Source: Parafrigoribacterium mesophilum
GTDB lineage: Bacteria > Actinomycetota > Actinomycetes > Actinomycetales > Microbacteriaceae
DNA length: 64,000 bases
Assembly: GCF_039652555.1 (NCBI RefSeq)
Contig: NZ_JBDJAF010000001.1
Span: 1,984,001-2,048,000, forward strand
Direction of reading: 5' to 3'
Shown: in pieces, positions 41,895-50,810 of the stretch
Position numbering within the stretch: the stretch's first letter is position 1
Layout of the letters: every line of letters begins with the position of its first letter
Translations under genes and position numbers: made by a program
Notes under the pieces: model-generated
The model's input: only the letters and a program-made list of their open reading frames with translations
Database searches by the model: none
Told to the model about the DNA's origin: nothing

Positions 41895-43432
41895 GACTGC
41901 TCCTCCTTAACCGAACTTTGTTCCCGATGCGAACCTGTCGTCTGAACCGAATTTGCCGCGCGGATCCGCCTGGTTGCCCACCGATAAATGAGTGCCAGAT
42001 ACACGGCACCGCCGCTGAGCCCGCCGAGTAAGAATTGCCACAGGGCAGCATCCGATTGTGTCGAGACGAGCAGTACTGCCGCAGACGCTGGAATCATCGC
42101 GGCAATGGGTGGCCAGCACGCCCTGGCGAGGCCGGCCAGCTCGATTCCAGTGCGGTGGAGGGCGATGAGGTAGGCGGGCAGTACGAAGACCACGGCTACC
42201 GCCAGGTGCACCCATCCGGCTCCGACGATGCCCAGCCATCCGGTGGCGGCGATGAGCGCTGGCACCAGTGCGGCTACCCAGATCACCTGTGTCCACAACA
42301 CCGATCGGGATGCACCGCGCGCCAGCAGATACGCCGCGAAGAGGTCGAAAAGGGCCCGCAGTGCGCCGAACATGCCCAGGGCGGCGAGCACCTGCGCAGC
42401 CGGCAGCCACTTCGGCCCGTACACGACAACGATGATCGGAGCGCTCAGCAGGGCGAGGAACGCCCCGGCAGGCAGAGTCGCAGCCCAGGCCAGGGCCGTG
42501 GTATCGGCCAGAACGGTGTGCTTGTTCTTGCCGACCGATCGCGCGAACAGAGGAAGTGAAATGGACCGGACGACCTGCCCGATGGCGCTCATCGGCCAGC
42601 TGGAGATGTTGAACGCGAGAACGTAGAACCCGAGCGCCGTGGGCCCGGCAATACGGGAGATCACGACGTTGTCGACGTTGAGAAGTGCCCACGAGATCAA
42701 GTTCGCGCCGGCAATGGGTAGACCGAACGCGAGCACCTGTCTCACCAGAGACCGGTCGAAGCCGAACTTCGGGCGCACCCTGGCAAAGACGAACTGGAGC
42801 AGCAGTGTCAGGGACTGCGCCACGACGCGACCGATCGCCAACCCGATCACACCCCAGCCGAGCAGAACCAAGCCGATGGTGATCGAAGTGCCGACCACGA
42901 AATCCGCCACCGAAATGGCAAAAAGCTGCTTTTGCGCGAAGCGACGTTGCAGCATGGCGTACGGCACAACGCCGGCTCCGCCCAACACCAGTGTGATGGC
43001 GAGCACCGCGATGGTCCCTGCCGCATCCGGGCTACCGAGAGAGTCCGCCAATGCCTGACAGGTGACCATCATCCCTGCCGTGAGCAGGACCCCGACGGTG
43101 ATTCCGAGTGTCGCCACCGTTGGTGCCTTGCGCTCGGGATTCTCCGACCGGATCAGGTCGGCACTGAGCCCCAGATCCGCGATCGTCATCAGAATGGTCT
43201 GCACAGTCAGAGCGACGGCGTAGATTCCGAATTCCTCGGGGCTGAGTAGCCGAGCGAGGACGATACCGACGGCCAGCGAACTCACCCGCAAAACGAGGTT
43301 GCTCAGGCTACTCCAGGCGATGGCGCGCCGCACGTCGCGCGCGAGCGTGCCGACGATCGGCTGCCGCTGATCGCGCGCTGGGGTTCCTGGTGAGCTCGCC
43401 GGTCTATCGGAGTGCAGCGCGTTTCTTTTCAT
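41891..43432 (-). CDS. Wzx-type polysaccharide flippase (MOP superfamily)
   Basis: A 513-residue protein with about 14 membrane helices. The N-terminal segment SSLSNLVLRVSSLAVGIVLARLLSPEEFGIYAV and the middle LNVDNVVISRIAGPTALGFYVLAFNIS are typical of Wzx/RfbX flippases, which move lipid-linked repeat units across the membrane. ATG 43432 overlaps the TGA of the upstream glycosyltransferase (ATGA), so the longer in-frame extension is rejected. With the polymerase and Wzz-like genes it completes a Wzx/Wzy export route. Confidence 0.93.
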   Translation of the reverse strand: MKRNALHSDRPASSPGTPARDQRQPIVGTLARDVRRAIAWSSLSNLVLRVSSLAVGIVLARLLSPEEFGIYAVALTVQTILMTIADLGLSADLIRSENPERKAPTVATLGITVGVLLTAGMMVTCQALADSLGSPDAAGTIAVLAITLVLGGAGVVPYAMLQRRFAQKQLFAISVADFVVGTSITIGLVLLGWGVIGLAIGRVVAQSLTLLLQFVFARVRPKFGFDRSLVRQVLAFGLPIAGANLISWALLNVDNVVISRIAGPTALGFYVLAFNISSWPMSAIGQVVRSISLPLFARSVGKNKHTVLADTTALAWAATLPAGAFLALLSAPIIVVVYGPKWLPAAQVLAALGMFGALRALFDLFAAYLLARGASRSVLWTQVIWVAALVPALIAATGWLGIVGAGWVHLAVAVVFVLPAYLIALHRTGIELAGLARACWPPIAAMIPASAAVLLVSTQSDAALWQFLLGGLSGGAVYLALIYRWATRRIRAANSVQTTGSHREQSSVKEEQS

Positions 43433-44481
43433 GTGCCGAACCGCCGCCAGCGCCGCCACCGCAATGCGCCCCTCACCGAGGTCAACTCCCCCTCCACGTA
43501 CCGTCTGGCGCGGCCGACCGGACGGTTCTGCCGACGCCGGTATTGGCGGTAGAGCGAGGTTTTCAAGATCCGCGGCCACGTCTCCACAGCCAGCTCGGCG
43601 AAGTCTCCTGCGTGCTCAACGGCCGCCCGCCCCGGCTGGGACAGGACGGCCCGCGCCTCGCGCATCGCCTCGAACGCGATTGCCCGCAGCGCCCGCTCGC
43701 GCAACTTCTCCGGCGCAGACAGTTCGGCCCCCTCCCTGGAGAAGAACTCTCGGAAGGTATCCCGACGGGCGCGCGTTTCGGTGAGCAGTCCCTGAAAGTC
43801 GTTCAGATGCATGTTGGCGTCGTGGACACGGTAAAAGCCCTGCGGCGGTCCGTTCACCCGGCCGACGCTGCCCAGGGTCGCTGCGCGCATCCACAGCTCC
43901 ATGTCTGCCGTCTGCGGCAGGTTCGCCCGGTAACCGACGAGATCATCCATGACCGAACGCCGCAGCACCGCTTCCGGATTGACGATGATGTTGGCGCCGC
44001 GCCGGCACATTTGTCCGATCCAGGTTTCACCGTCCCACACCGACCAGTAGCTGAAGTTACCGTGTACCTCGGGCGGCTCGTCGCTGAAGTCGGGGGCGAA
44101 GCCATAGACGAGCCCGACGTCGCTACGGTGCTCCATGAGCGCACAGGCCCGCCCCAGACTCCCCGGCGCCAGTAGGTCGTCGGCGGACAGCAGCACCACG
44201 TAGTCACCCGATACGCGGCGCAGACCGTCGTTGTACGTGGCGATGTGTCCGAGGTTTCCCGGGTGCTGGATCAGCGTGATACGAGGGTCCGCAGCGGCGA
44301 GCGATTGGGCGACGGCAGCACTGGTGTCCGTCGAGGCGTCGTCCACGATGATGATCTGAAGGTCAACATCGTCTTGATCCAGGACGCTACGCACGGCACC
44401 GGGCAGGTACCGTCCGTAGTTGTAGCAGGGAATCACCACGGAGACGGTAGGTCTGGTCGTCAGGGGCTTGGCCGGCATCAT
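43429..44481 (-). CDS. Family 2 glycosyltransferase
   Basis: A 350-residue GT-A enzyme with VSVVIPCYNYGRYLPGAVRS, IIVDDASTDTSA and VLLSADDLLAPGSLGRA (metal site). Similar in sequence and length to the product of 39661-40779, including the C-terminal helical part, so the two genes probably arose by duplication. ATG 44481 overlaps the stop of the acetyltransferase gene. Confidence 0.9.
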   Translation of the reverse strand: MMPAKPLTTRPTVSVVIPCYNYGRYLPGAVRSVLDQDDVDLQIIIVDDASTDTSAAVAQSLAAADPRITLIQHPGNLGHIATYNDGLRRVSGDYVVLLSADDLLAPGSLGRACALMEHRSDVGLVYGFAPDFSDEPPEVHGNFSYWSVWDGETWIGQMCRRGANIIVNPEAVLRRSVMDDLVGYRANLPQTADMELWMRAATLGSVGRVNGPPQGFYRVHDANMHLNDFQGLLTETRARRDTFREFFSREGAELSAPEKLRERALRAIAFEAMREARAVLSQPGRAAVEHAGDFAELAVETWPRILKTSLYRQYRRRQNRPVGRARRYVEGELTSVRGALRWRRWRRFGT

Positions 44482-45122
44482 GGCGACCCTCCTGGCCGGG
44501 CGACGGCGAGGGCGTCGGCGGGCACGCCGGCCCAGGTTTCGTCGTTCGGAACGTCGTGCAGCACGACAGAGCCCATCCCGATGACCGCGCCGGCGCCGAC
44601 GCGCACCGACTGACGCACGGAGGCATTCATGCCCAGGTAGCTCGCTTCGCCGAGCACCACACCACCCCCCAGGCAGACGCCGGAAGCCACCGTGGCGAAG
44701 TCCTTCAGGACGTTGTCATGGGTCAGGGTCACGTTGGGCATGACCACCGCGTGTTTGCCCACTGTCACATCGGTGGTCAGGACGGTGCCGGCCAGGAGAA
44801 TGCTCCCCACGCCCACCGAGCAGGACCCGGGAATGTGCACCGATGCATCCACGAGCGTTCCGAACCGCTGCTCGCCCACACCCAGCGCGAGCAATCGCCG
44901 TACGACCGAGCGTCTGGCGGATCCGGACCCGACACACACCAGCAGATCCGCGTCGAGTTCCGCTGCGAGTCGGGTGCCGCCGAGGACATCGACACCGGCG
45001 ACCCGGCTGCCGTGAAGGTGTGCGTCGTCGTCGAGAACGCCGATGACGCGGTAAGCGTGCTGCACCGCATCGGCCACCTCCCTGGCCAGACCGCTGGCGC
45101 CCAGTAGGAGCAGTTCTCTCAT
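44478..45122 (-). CDS. Sugar O/N-acyltransferase, NeuD/PglD-like
   Basis: A 214-residue protein with an N-terminal Rossmann-like nucleotide-sugar domain (LLLGASGLAREVADAV) and a C-terminal left-handed beta-helix of hexapeptides (VGVGSILLAGTVLTTDVTVG, then GEASYLGMNASVRQSVRVGAGAVIGMGS). PglD-type enzymes acetylate the 4-amino group of a UDP-amino sugar made by a DegT aminotransferase; the aminotransferase gene directly upstream overlaps this start (ATGA), which fits. The exact product is not known. Confidence 0.9.
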   Translation of the reverse strand: MRELLLLGASGLAREVADAVQHAYRVIGVLDDDAHLHGSRVAGVDVLGGTRLAAELDADLLVCVGSGSARRSVVRRLLALGVGEQRFGTLVDASVHIPGSCSVGVGSILLAGTVLTTDVTVGKHAVVMPNVTLTHDNVLKDFATVASGVCLGGGVVLGEASYLGMNASVRQSVRVGAGAVIGMGSVVLHDVPNDETWAGVPADALAVARPGGSP

Positions 45123-46270
45123 GCCGCACCTCGTCGGGTTGCGCTGGTGCGCAGTGCACCGGTCACCCGCGATTGTTCTGCGGCGGTCATCTGGTGGTAC
45201 AGCGGAAGAATGAGCGTGTTCTCACTGAGCCGCTCGGTGACCGGCAGCGCGGCGGCGGCCTTGTCCCGGCCGCGGTAGGCCGGCTCGAGGTGCGCGGCCA
45301 TGATGCCCCGCCGCGCCGAGATGTCGGCCTCGGCGAGGGCTGCGAGTACGCCGTCACGGCTGCGTGCGCACGCCGGAAGCACCTCCACCCAATAGGACTG
45401 GAAGTTGCTGGTACCCCAGGCCGGGTCGGTCACCGGGCGTAGGCCATCGATCGTTTTCAGCTCCTCCGCGTAGCGCGCGGCGAGCTCCCGGCGGCGTTCG
45501 ACCAGCGCGGGAAGTTTGCTCAGTTGCACGAGCCCGATGGCTGCCTGCAGGTCGGTCATCCTGTAGTTGAATCCCACTTCCAGGTACTGCTCGGCCGGGG
45601 CCAGCACCTCCACCTGTCGTGCGGCGGCCGACACGCTCATCGAATGCTCGCGCAGTCGACGCGCCCGAGCCGCCCATTCCTGGTTGGGGGTGGTGAGCAT
45701 CCCACCTTCACCGGTCGTCAGCAGTTTTCGGGGATGAAAGGACCATGCGGTAATGTCCGCGCCTCGCCCCACCGGATGCCCGCGATAGGTGGAGCCTGCA
45801 CCACAAGCGGCGTCCTCGATCACGACGATGCCGCGCGGGTCGCAGAGCTTCCGGATCGGCTCCAGGTTCACCGGCTCGCCACCTTGGTCCACCACGATCA
45901 CCGCCCGGGTTCGATCGGTGATGGCCCGCTCCACCGTCTCCGCCGTCACGTTGCCGGTGACGAGGTCGACGTCGGCGAACACCGGGCGGGCGCCGACATA
46001 GGTGGGGGCGTTGGCCGTGGCGATGAACGAGAACGACGGCACGATCACTTCATCGCCCGGTTCGATGCCGCAGACGATGACGGCAAGGTGCAGCGCCGTC
46101 GTGCAACTGGAGGTCGCCACCGCGTAGTCGGAGTGCATGGCGCGCGCGAACGCGTCCTCGAAGCGAGCAACTCGGGGCCCCTGGGCCACCCACCCCGATT
46201 CGATCACCTCGGTGACGGCCTGGATTTCTTCTTCGCCAAGCCACGGTTTCATGACGTTGATGCGGTTCAT
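45119..46270 (-). CDS. DegT/DnrJ/EryC1 sugar aminotransferase, PglE/PseC-like
   Basis: A 383-residue PLP enzyme. MKPWLGEEEIQAVTEVIESGWVAQGPRV opens the fold; SSCTTALHLA binds phosphate; VIEDAACGAG holds the pyridine Asp; SFHPRKLLTTGEGGM carries the catalytic Lys. The style is that of 4-aminotransferases making UDP- or dTDP-4-amino sugars, and the next gene encodes a matching acyltransferase. ATG 46270 overlaps the stop of the epimerase gene; earlier in-frame codons lie inside that gene and are rejected. Confidence 0.92.
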   Translation of the reverse strand: MNRINVMKPWLGEEEIQAVTEVIESGWVAQGPRVARFEDAFARAMHSDYAVATSSCTTALHLAVIVCGIEPGDEVIVPSFSFIATANAPTYVGARPVFADVDLVTGNVTAETVERAITDRTRAVIVVDQGGEPVNLEPIRKLCDPRGIVVIEDAACGAGSTYRGHPVGRGADITAWSFHPRKLLTTGEGGMLTTPNQEWAARARRLREHSMSVSAAARQVEVLAPAEQYLEVGFNYRMTDLQAAIGLVQLSKLPALVERRRELAARYAEELKTIDGLRPVTDPAWGTSNFQSYWVEVLPACARSRDGVLAALAEADISARRGIMAAHLEPAYRGRDKAAAALPVTERLSENTLILPLYHQMTAAEQSRVTGALRTSATRRGAA

Positions 46271-47262
46271 GGGATCGTCACACTCCTCCCGGCCGCGATT
46301 TCCTCGCGCAGGGGACGCCACCACTCGACAAGGTCCCGCAGGCCGTCCTCGAGAGACACCTGCGCCTCGAAGCCGAGATCTCGGCGTGCTGCCGAAGTGT
46401 CGGCGAGCCGGCGGACCACCCCGTTGACCGGCCGCTCGGGCCCGTGCTCGACGGTGAGGTCTGAACCCATTACTCTGAGCAGACATTCCGCGAGCTCCAG
46501 CAGGCTGGTCTCTTGCCCGCGCGCGATGTTGTAAACGCCGTCCCGGATGCCGCTGTCGGCCGCGAGCAGGTTGGCCCTGGCGATGTCGCTGGTGAACACG
46601 AAATCCATCGTTTGTCGCCCGTCGCCGAAGATGATCGGTGGCAGCCCGTCGGCAATCCGCTCCATCCACCGCACGAGAACCTCCGTGTACGCTCCGTGCA
46701 CATCCATCCGTGGTCCGTAGACGTTGAAGTACCGCAGGATCACATAGTCGATGCCGTTCATGGCGCGGAAGCTGCGCAACATCCCCTCGTTGAAGGACTT
46801 CGCTGCGCCGTAGAACGTGTCGTTGTTGAAGTGATGGTGCCGTTCCGGAGTGGGAAAGGACTCGGCAGTGCCGTAGACCGAAGCGCTGGAGGCCGTAATC
46901 AGCTTGTCCACGTGAGCGTCAGCTGCCGCTTCGAACACATTGAACGTGCCATCGACCAGCACCTCGAGGGCGAGCCGGGGATCCTCGGCGCACTGCGTGA
47001 TCCGGATCGCCGCTTCGTGGAAGACGAGGTCTTTTCCGCGTGTGCTGTCCTGCACGAGCGCACGGTCGCGGATATCGCCATCGATGAACGTCACCCGGCC
47101 CGAAGCCAGCGCGGCGTCCAGATTGGCGGCGCGGCCGCGCACGAGGTTGTCCAGCACGTCGATGTGGGTCGCACCGGCGTCCAGCAGTTGGTCGACGATG
47201 GTGGATCCGATGGTCCCGGCCCCTCCGGTGACCAGTACGTCGGCTCCCGTCAGTTCGCTCAT
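46267..47262 (-). CDS. NAD-dependent nucleotide-sugar epimerase/dehydratase
   Basis: A 331-residue extended short-chain dehydrogenase. VLVTGGAGTIGSTIVDQL binds NAD, SSASVYG holds the catalytic Ser region, and YGAAKSFNEG the Tyr-x3-Lys pair; RYFNVYGPR is the usual substrate loop. It is closest in style to UDP-glucose/UDP-N-acetylglucosamine 4-epimerases. ATG 47262 overlaps the stop of the oxidoreductase gene and its own TGA overlaps the aminotransferase start. It likely supplies a galacto-configured sugar. Confidence 0.9.
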   Translation of the reverse strand: MSELTGADVLVTGGAGTIGSTIVDQLLDAGATHIDVLDNLVRGRAANLDAALASGRVTFIDGDIRDRALVQDSTRGKDLVFHEAAIRITQCAEDPRLALEVLVDGTFNVFEAAADAHVDKLITASSASVYGTAESFPTPERHHHFNNDTFYGAAKSFNEGMLRSFRAMNGIDYVILRYFNVYGPRMDVHGAYTEVLVRWMERIADGLPPIIFGDGRQTMDFVFTSDIARANLLAADSGIRDGVYNIARGQETSLLELAECLLRVMGSDLTVEHGPERPVNGVVRRLADTSAARRDLGFEAQVSLEDGLRDLVEWWRPLREEIAAGRSVTIP

Positions 47263-48320
47263 CGGTGCATCTCCAGTTCCACGGGGTTTTCCAGCTGAGC
47301 CGGCGTTCCTGCCGCCTCGAGGCTGCGTGATGCGGCCTCCAGCACGGACAGCACCCGCATTCCGGAAATGCCGTCGGTGCGTGAGGGAAGTCCCTGCCGG
47401 ATGCTCGACGCGAATTCACTCGCCATGGCGGACAGCGCTTCGTGTTCCGGCAGTGCGGGTGACCAGGTGTCACCAAGTCGATAGGAAATCGTTGAGGCTG
47501 CGCGATCGGCACCGGTCAGCGACTGGCTGTGCAGGTCCACCCCCCGGTCGTACACGCTGACCCGCTGCTGCGGATTCAGATCGTCCCAGACCAGAGTCTG
47601 TTTCGTCCCGCCGATGACCAGCTGCCGGATCTTGATCGGGCTCAGCCAATTCACGTGCACGTGGGCGATCGCGCCGTGCTCCAACGGGATGGTGAGGTAG
47701 CCGACGCAGGCTTTGCCCGCACCGAGTGGGTCTGCCCCCTGGGCGGAGACGCTCAGGGGCCGCAATCCGCCGGGGAGAACGAAGTCGATGATGGACAGGT
47801 CGTGCGGGGCCAAGTCCCAGAACACGTCGACATCTGGCTGAACCAGGCCGAGATTGATCCGCACCGAGTCGAAGAACAAGATCTCGCCGAGTGCTCCGTC
47901 CTGGATCAGTTCGCGGATCCTGAGAGCAGCCGGTGTGTAGCAGTAGGTGTGGTCAGCCATGAGGACGAGGTCGTTGGCCTGCGCCTCCTGGAGCATTTCC
48001 AGTCCGGAGGTGGTGCTGTCGGCTAGGGGCTTCTCCACCACCACGTGCTTGCCCGCCCGAAGCGCTGCCAGCGCAATGCCGTGGTGGGTGCGAGCGGGAG
48101 TGGCGATGGCAACGGCGTCCAAGGAATCATCGGCGAGCAGCGCGTCAAGGTCAGTGATCACCGGAACTCCGCCGATCTGCGCGGACAGCCGGTCGGCGCG
48201 CTGACGGTCAAGGTCGCAGATCGCGCTCAACTCGAAGTCGGAACTGCCCCGAAAATTTCTCGCCAGGTTCGGACCCCAATAACCGGCACCGACCACTGCG
48301 ATCTTCAACTTGTCCGTCAT
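47259..48320 (-). CDS. Gfo/Idh/MocA oxidoreductase, WlbA/WbpB-like
   Basis: A 353-residue NAD-dependent enzyme: VVGAGYWGPNLARNF (Rossmann), VVEKPLADS (the EKP motif) and DHTYCYTPAALRIRELI. WlbA-type members oxidise C3 of UDP-GlcNAc uronate, after which a DegT enzyme aminates it and a WbpD enzyme acetylates it; all three types occur in this window. It is first of the nine genes (48320 to 38450) that overlap or nearly touch each other. The upstream DUF4082 gene ends 27 bp before it, so the transcript may begin further up. Confidence 0.9.
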   Translation of the reverse strand: MTDKLKIAVVGAGYWGPNLARNFRGSSDFELSAICDLDRQRADRLSAQIGGVPVITDLDALLADDSLDAVAIATPARTHHGIALAALRAGKHVVVEKPLADSTTSGLEMLQEAQANDLVLMADHTYCYTPAALRIRELIQDGALGEILFFDSVRINLGLVQPDVDVFWDLAPHDLSIIDFVLPGGLRPLSVSAQGADPLGAGKACVGYLTIPLEHGAIAHVHVNWLSPIKIRQLVIGGTKQTLVWDDLNPQQRVSVYDRGVDLHSQSLTGADRAASTISYRLGDTWSPALPEHEALSAMASEFASSIRQGLPSRTDGISGMRVLSVLEAASRSLEAAGTPAQLENPVELEMHR

Positions 48321-48347
48321 CTGTTTTGTCTCCGTTCTCGATCGGGC

Positions 48348-50780
48348 TCAGTCGGCGCGGAAAACCGCGTCCACAAAGTAGTTGCTCTGCTGATAGGTGG
48401 ATCGGGGGAAGGAGCCTGGGGTGAAGCTGAACACCCCGGCCGGCGCCGCGCCATAACCGCCCGCGACGCGGAGTGGGCCGGCGTCGCGGCCGCGGTACAT
48501 CCAATACAAGTCCGTGGCGGCGTAATGGCCCTGCGGTGCGGAATATGAGACGACGTAGGTCGTGTCAGCGGCCACGCTGACCGGGGATGGGAATCTCGCG
48601 CTCTGCCAGCCAGTGTCGGATTCACCCGAAAAGTCCACCTGTGCCAACAGCTTTCCCGAGGCACTCCAGAGCGAGCCGGTGTGTACTCCGTCGTTTCCTG
48701 GGCCCTTGAAGAACCGCACCCCGGTGACGACGCCGCGCTGAGTCGGACTGAAACGCAGTCCGAGTTCCACCGGAGTCGGGTCGGAGACGGCGGGGGTGGG
48801 CGCGGGTTGGGCGCCGAAGACGCTGAACGGACCGGTGACGTTCAGCGTCAGCGATTCAGGGTTGGCCGAGAAGTTGCCGCTGTCGTCGATGGCCCGGGCC
48901 TGAACGCTTCGCGCACCGATGCCTTCCTGGAAGTACTTGTATTCCCAATCGGCGGTTCCGGCGGCCGCGTGCCAGGTCGTCCCACCATCCGTGGACAGCT
49001 CCACTCCGGCGACCTGTCCTTCGGCATCGGAAGCCGTGCCTGTGACGGTGACCTCGGACCCGTTCGTGACGGTGGTGCCGGTCGTGGGCGTATTGATGGT
49101 TGTGGTGGGCGCAGTATCGTCAGTGCTGGCGCCGGAGCGGGTCAGCGAATCGGTCAGTGACGCGGGCTGTGCTCCCATGTCGGCCAGCAGGTTGACCTGA
49201 GCCTGCTGCATGTTGGGATCGGCTGGCGCGCCGTCCCCGTCGTGTTCCGAGTCAAGTCCCCAGGTCCACTGCACGCTGCCTGCCGAGAAGACGAGCGCAC
49301 CGCTGGCGGCCCGATAGAGCGTCAGGTGATGGGTCGTGACCCCGGGAACTACGTCCTTGCTGCTTTCGTATCCCGGTACCGTCGCATCCGCCTGCCCGGT
49401 GGTCGTGGACAGGTGAATCAGGCCGTTCGGCCTGAATCCGTTGTCCAGATCTTCGTCTGACTCGTATCCGATGGTGTGCTCGGCCAGCTTTCGACTGGTT
49501 CCCGGGGCGAGGCTGGCCAGCGGGGTGTTGCGCCACACCCGAAGCTTTCCCTCCTCGGCCGAGACGGTCACGGGGAGGTCGCCCTGGTCGACCATGTAAA
49601 TGGTTCCGGTGAGTGCGTTTTCGGGCAGCCCCGCGCCTTGGGATTGCGGAGCGTAGCGCCCGTCGCGCCAACTTCCGGTCCATTCCGGGGACGGATCGAT
49701 CTTCGCGTCGTTCCAGCTCTCCTTGTAACACACCAGAGTGCGGTATGGGGTGGCGCTGGAATCCGCAGACGGTTCATATCGGGTATGCCAGTACATTTCG
49801 TTGCCGGAAAGAAACTGCAGGTTCACTCCGGCATCCCTGGCGGCGGTGACGTTCTTGCGTTGTTGCGCGGACCAGTACTCGTCGTGGCCCACCGACAGGA
49901 AGACTCGGTGGTTGAGGAGGTTGGCGCCGAATCGGTCGGTGTCCACGGCGCTGAAATAGGAAACGTCGTACCCGTTCTTCTCCAAGAACCGCACCAGCGG
50001 GTACTGGTTGTCGAAGTAAAAGCTGCGTTCGTTCACCCCGTTGCGTGTGGCAAGGGGCCGGTTGTAGCTGATCTTGTACGCCCGATCGTGGGCGGCGCCC
50101 TGGTAGAAGTCCGACCCGCCGTAGCTGTTGTAGGCCTGCCAGGTGGTGTCCGAGGTTTGGAAGAGGATGTCGGCATGGCTGGACATGTCCCTGACCACGA
50201 ACATGATGTGGCTTTGGCCACCGGTGTCCGTGCGGGTGAGCAGGGCGAAATAGACTCCGGACACCGCGTCGGGTGGCACGTCCCAGGACGCCGACACCGA
50301 CCAGTTGCCGCAGTCATAGATCTCGGTGGTGGTGTTCGTGATGCACGGAGGTTGCGTTTGCGGGAGGGTGGCCGACGGTGTGACTCGCGCCACCTTGCGC
50401 GCCCCGAGTCCCTGGTACCAGCCGGATCGGTACACATCGATGGTGTATTTCGTGGCCGTCGTGTCGATCTTGAAATCGATGCGACTGCCGATGTCGGCGC
50501 TGATGTCTGTGGCGAAACCTTGGATCGACGGATCTCCGGCGCCGTTGATGTCCCACACCGATGCCGGTTGTCCCGGTTTGCTGTTCTCGCAGGTGATCGC
50601 GTTGCCGGAGGGGCCGCAGGCATCGGAACTCGGCGAGGCGGATGTGGCGGCCCATCGGCTGGAATTGACCGCGTCCCGGGCACTGTTGATGGTGGTGATG
50701 ATCCCCACCAAAGCCAGAGCGAGCAGGATCGGAAGCGCGAAGGCTATCGCGATCTTGGACGATCTACCGCGCCAATCCAC
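48348..50780 (-). CDS. Large exported DMFA-like/Ig-like/DUF4082 protein
   Basis: An 810-residue protein with an N-terminal membrane segment at about 10-30 that is a signal peptide or anchor. Residues of about 55-500 form a domain seen in N,N-dimethylformamidase-like secreted proteins (GWYQGLGARKV, NSYGGSDFYQG, FLSVGHDEYWS, FLSGNEMYWHTRYE). An Ig-like domain follows at about 530-625 and a single DUF4082 domain at about 635-808 (ELGLRF ... VRFFKGPGNDGVHTGSLW). It is a close paralogue of the 1692-residue protein upstream, which keeps the same N-terminal half. Enzymatic activity is not established; a polymer-related role is inferred from the neighbours. Confidence 0.85.
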   Translation of the reverse strand: MDWRGRSSKIAIAFALPILLALALVGIITTINSARDAVNSSRWAATSASPSSDACGPSGNAITCENSKPGQPASVWDINGAGDPSIQGFATDISADIGSRIDFKIDTTATKYTIDVYRSGWYQGLGARKVARVTPSATLPQTQPPCITNTTTEIYDCGNWSVSASWDVPPDAVSGVYFALLTRTDTGGQSHIMFVVRDMSSHADILFQTSDTTWQAYNSYGGSDFYQGAAHDRAYKISYNRPLATRNGVNERSFYFDNQYPLVRFLEKNGYDVSYFSAVDTDRFGANLLNHRVFLSVGHDEYWSAQQRKNVTAARDAGVNLQFLSGNEMYWHTRYEPSADSSATPYRTLVCYKESWNDAKIDPSPEWTGSWRDGRYAPQSQGAGLPENALTGTIYMVDQGDLPVTVSAEEGKLRVWRNTPLASLAPGTSRKLAEHTIGYESDEDLDNGFRPNGLIHLSTTTGQADATVPGYESSKDVVPGVTTHHLTLYRAASGALVFSAGSVQWTWGLDSEHDGDGAPADPNMQQAQVNLLADMGAQPASLTDSLTRSGASTDDTAPTTTINTPTTGTTVTNGSEVTVTGTASDAEGQVAGVELSTDGGTTWHAAAGTADWEYKYFQEGIGARSVQARAIDDSGNFSANPESLTLNVTGPFSVFGAQPAPTPAVSDPTPVELGLRFSPTQRGVVTGVRFFKGPGNDGVHTGSLWSASGKLLAQVDFSGESDTGWQSARFPSPVSVAADTTYVVSYSAPQGHYAATDLYWMYRGRDAGPLRVAGGYGAAPAGVFSFTPGSFPRSTYQQSNYFVDAVFRAD

Positions 50781-50810
50781 TGCCGGTCCCCCTTCCCCAT
50801 GGCGAGTTGG

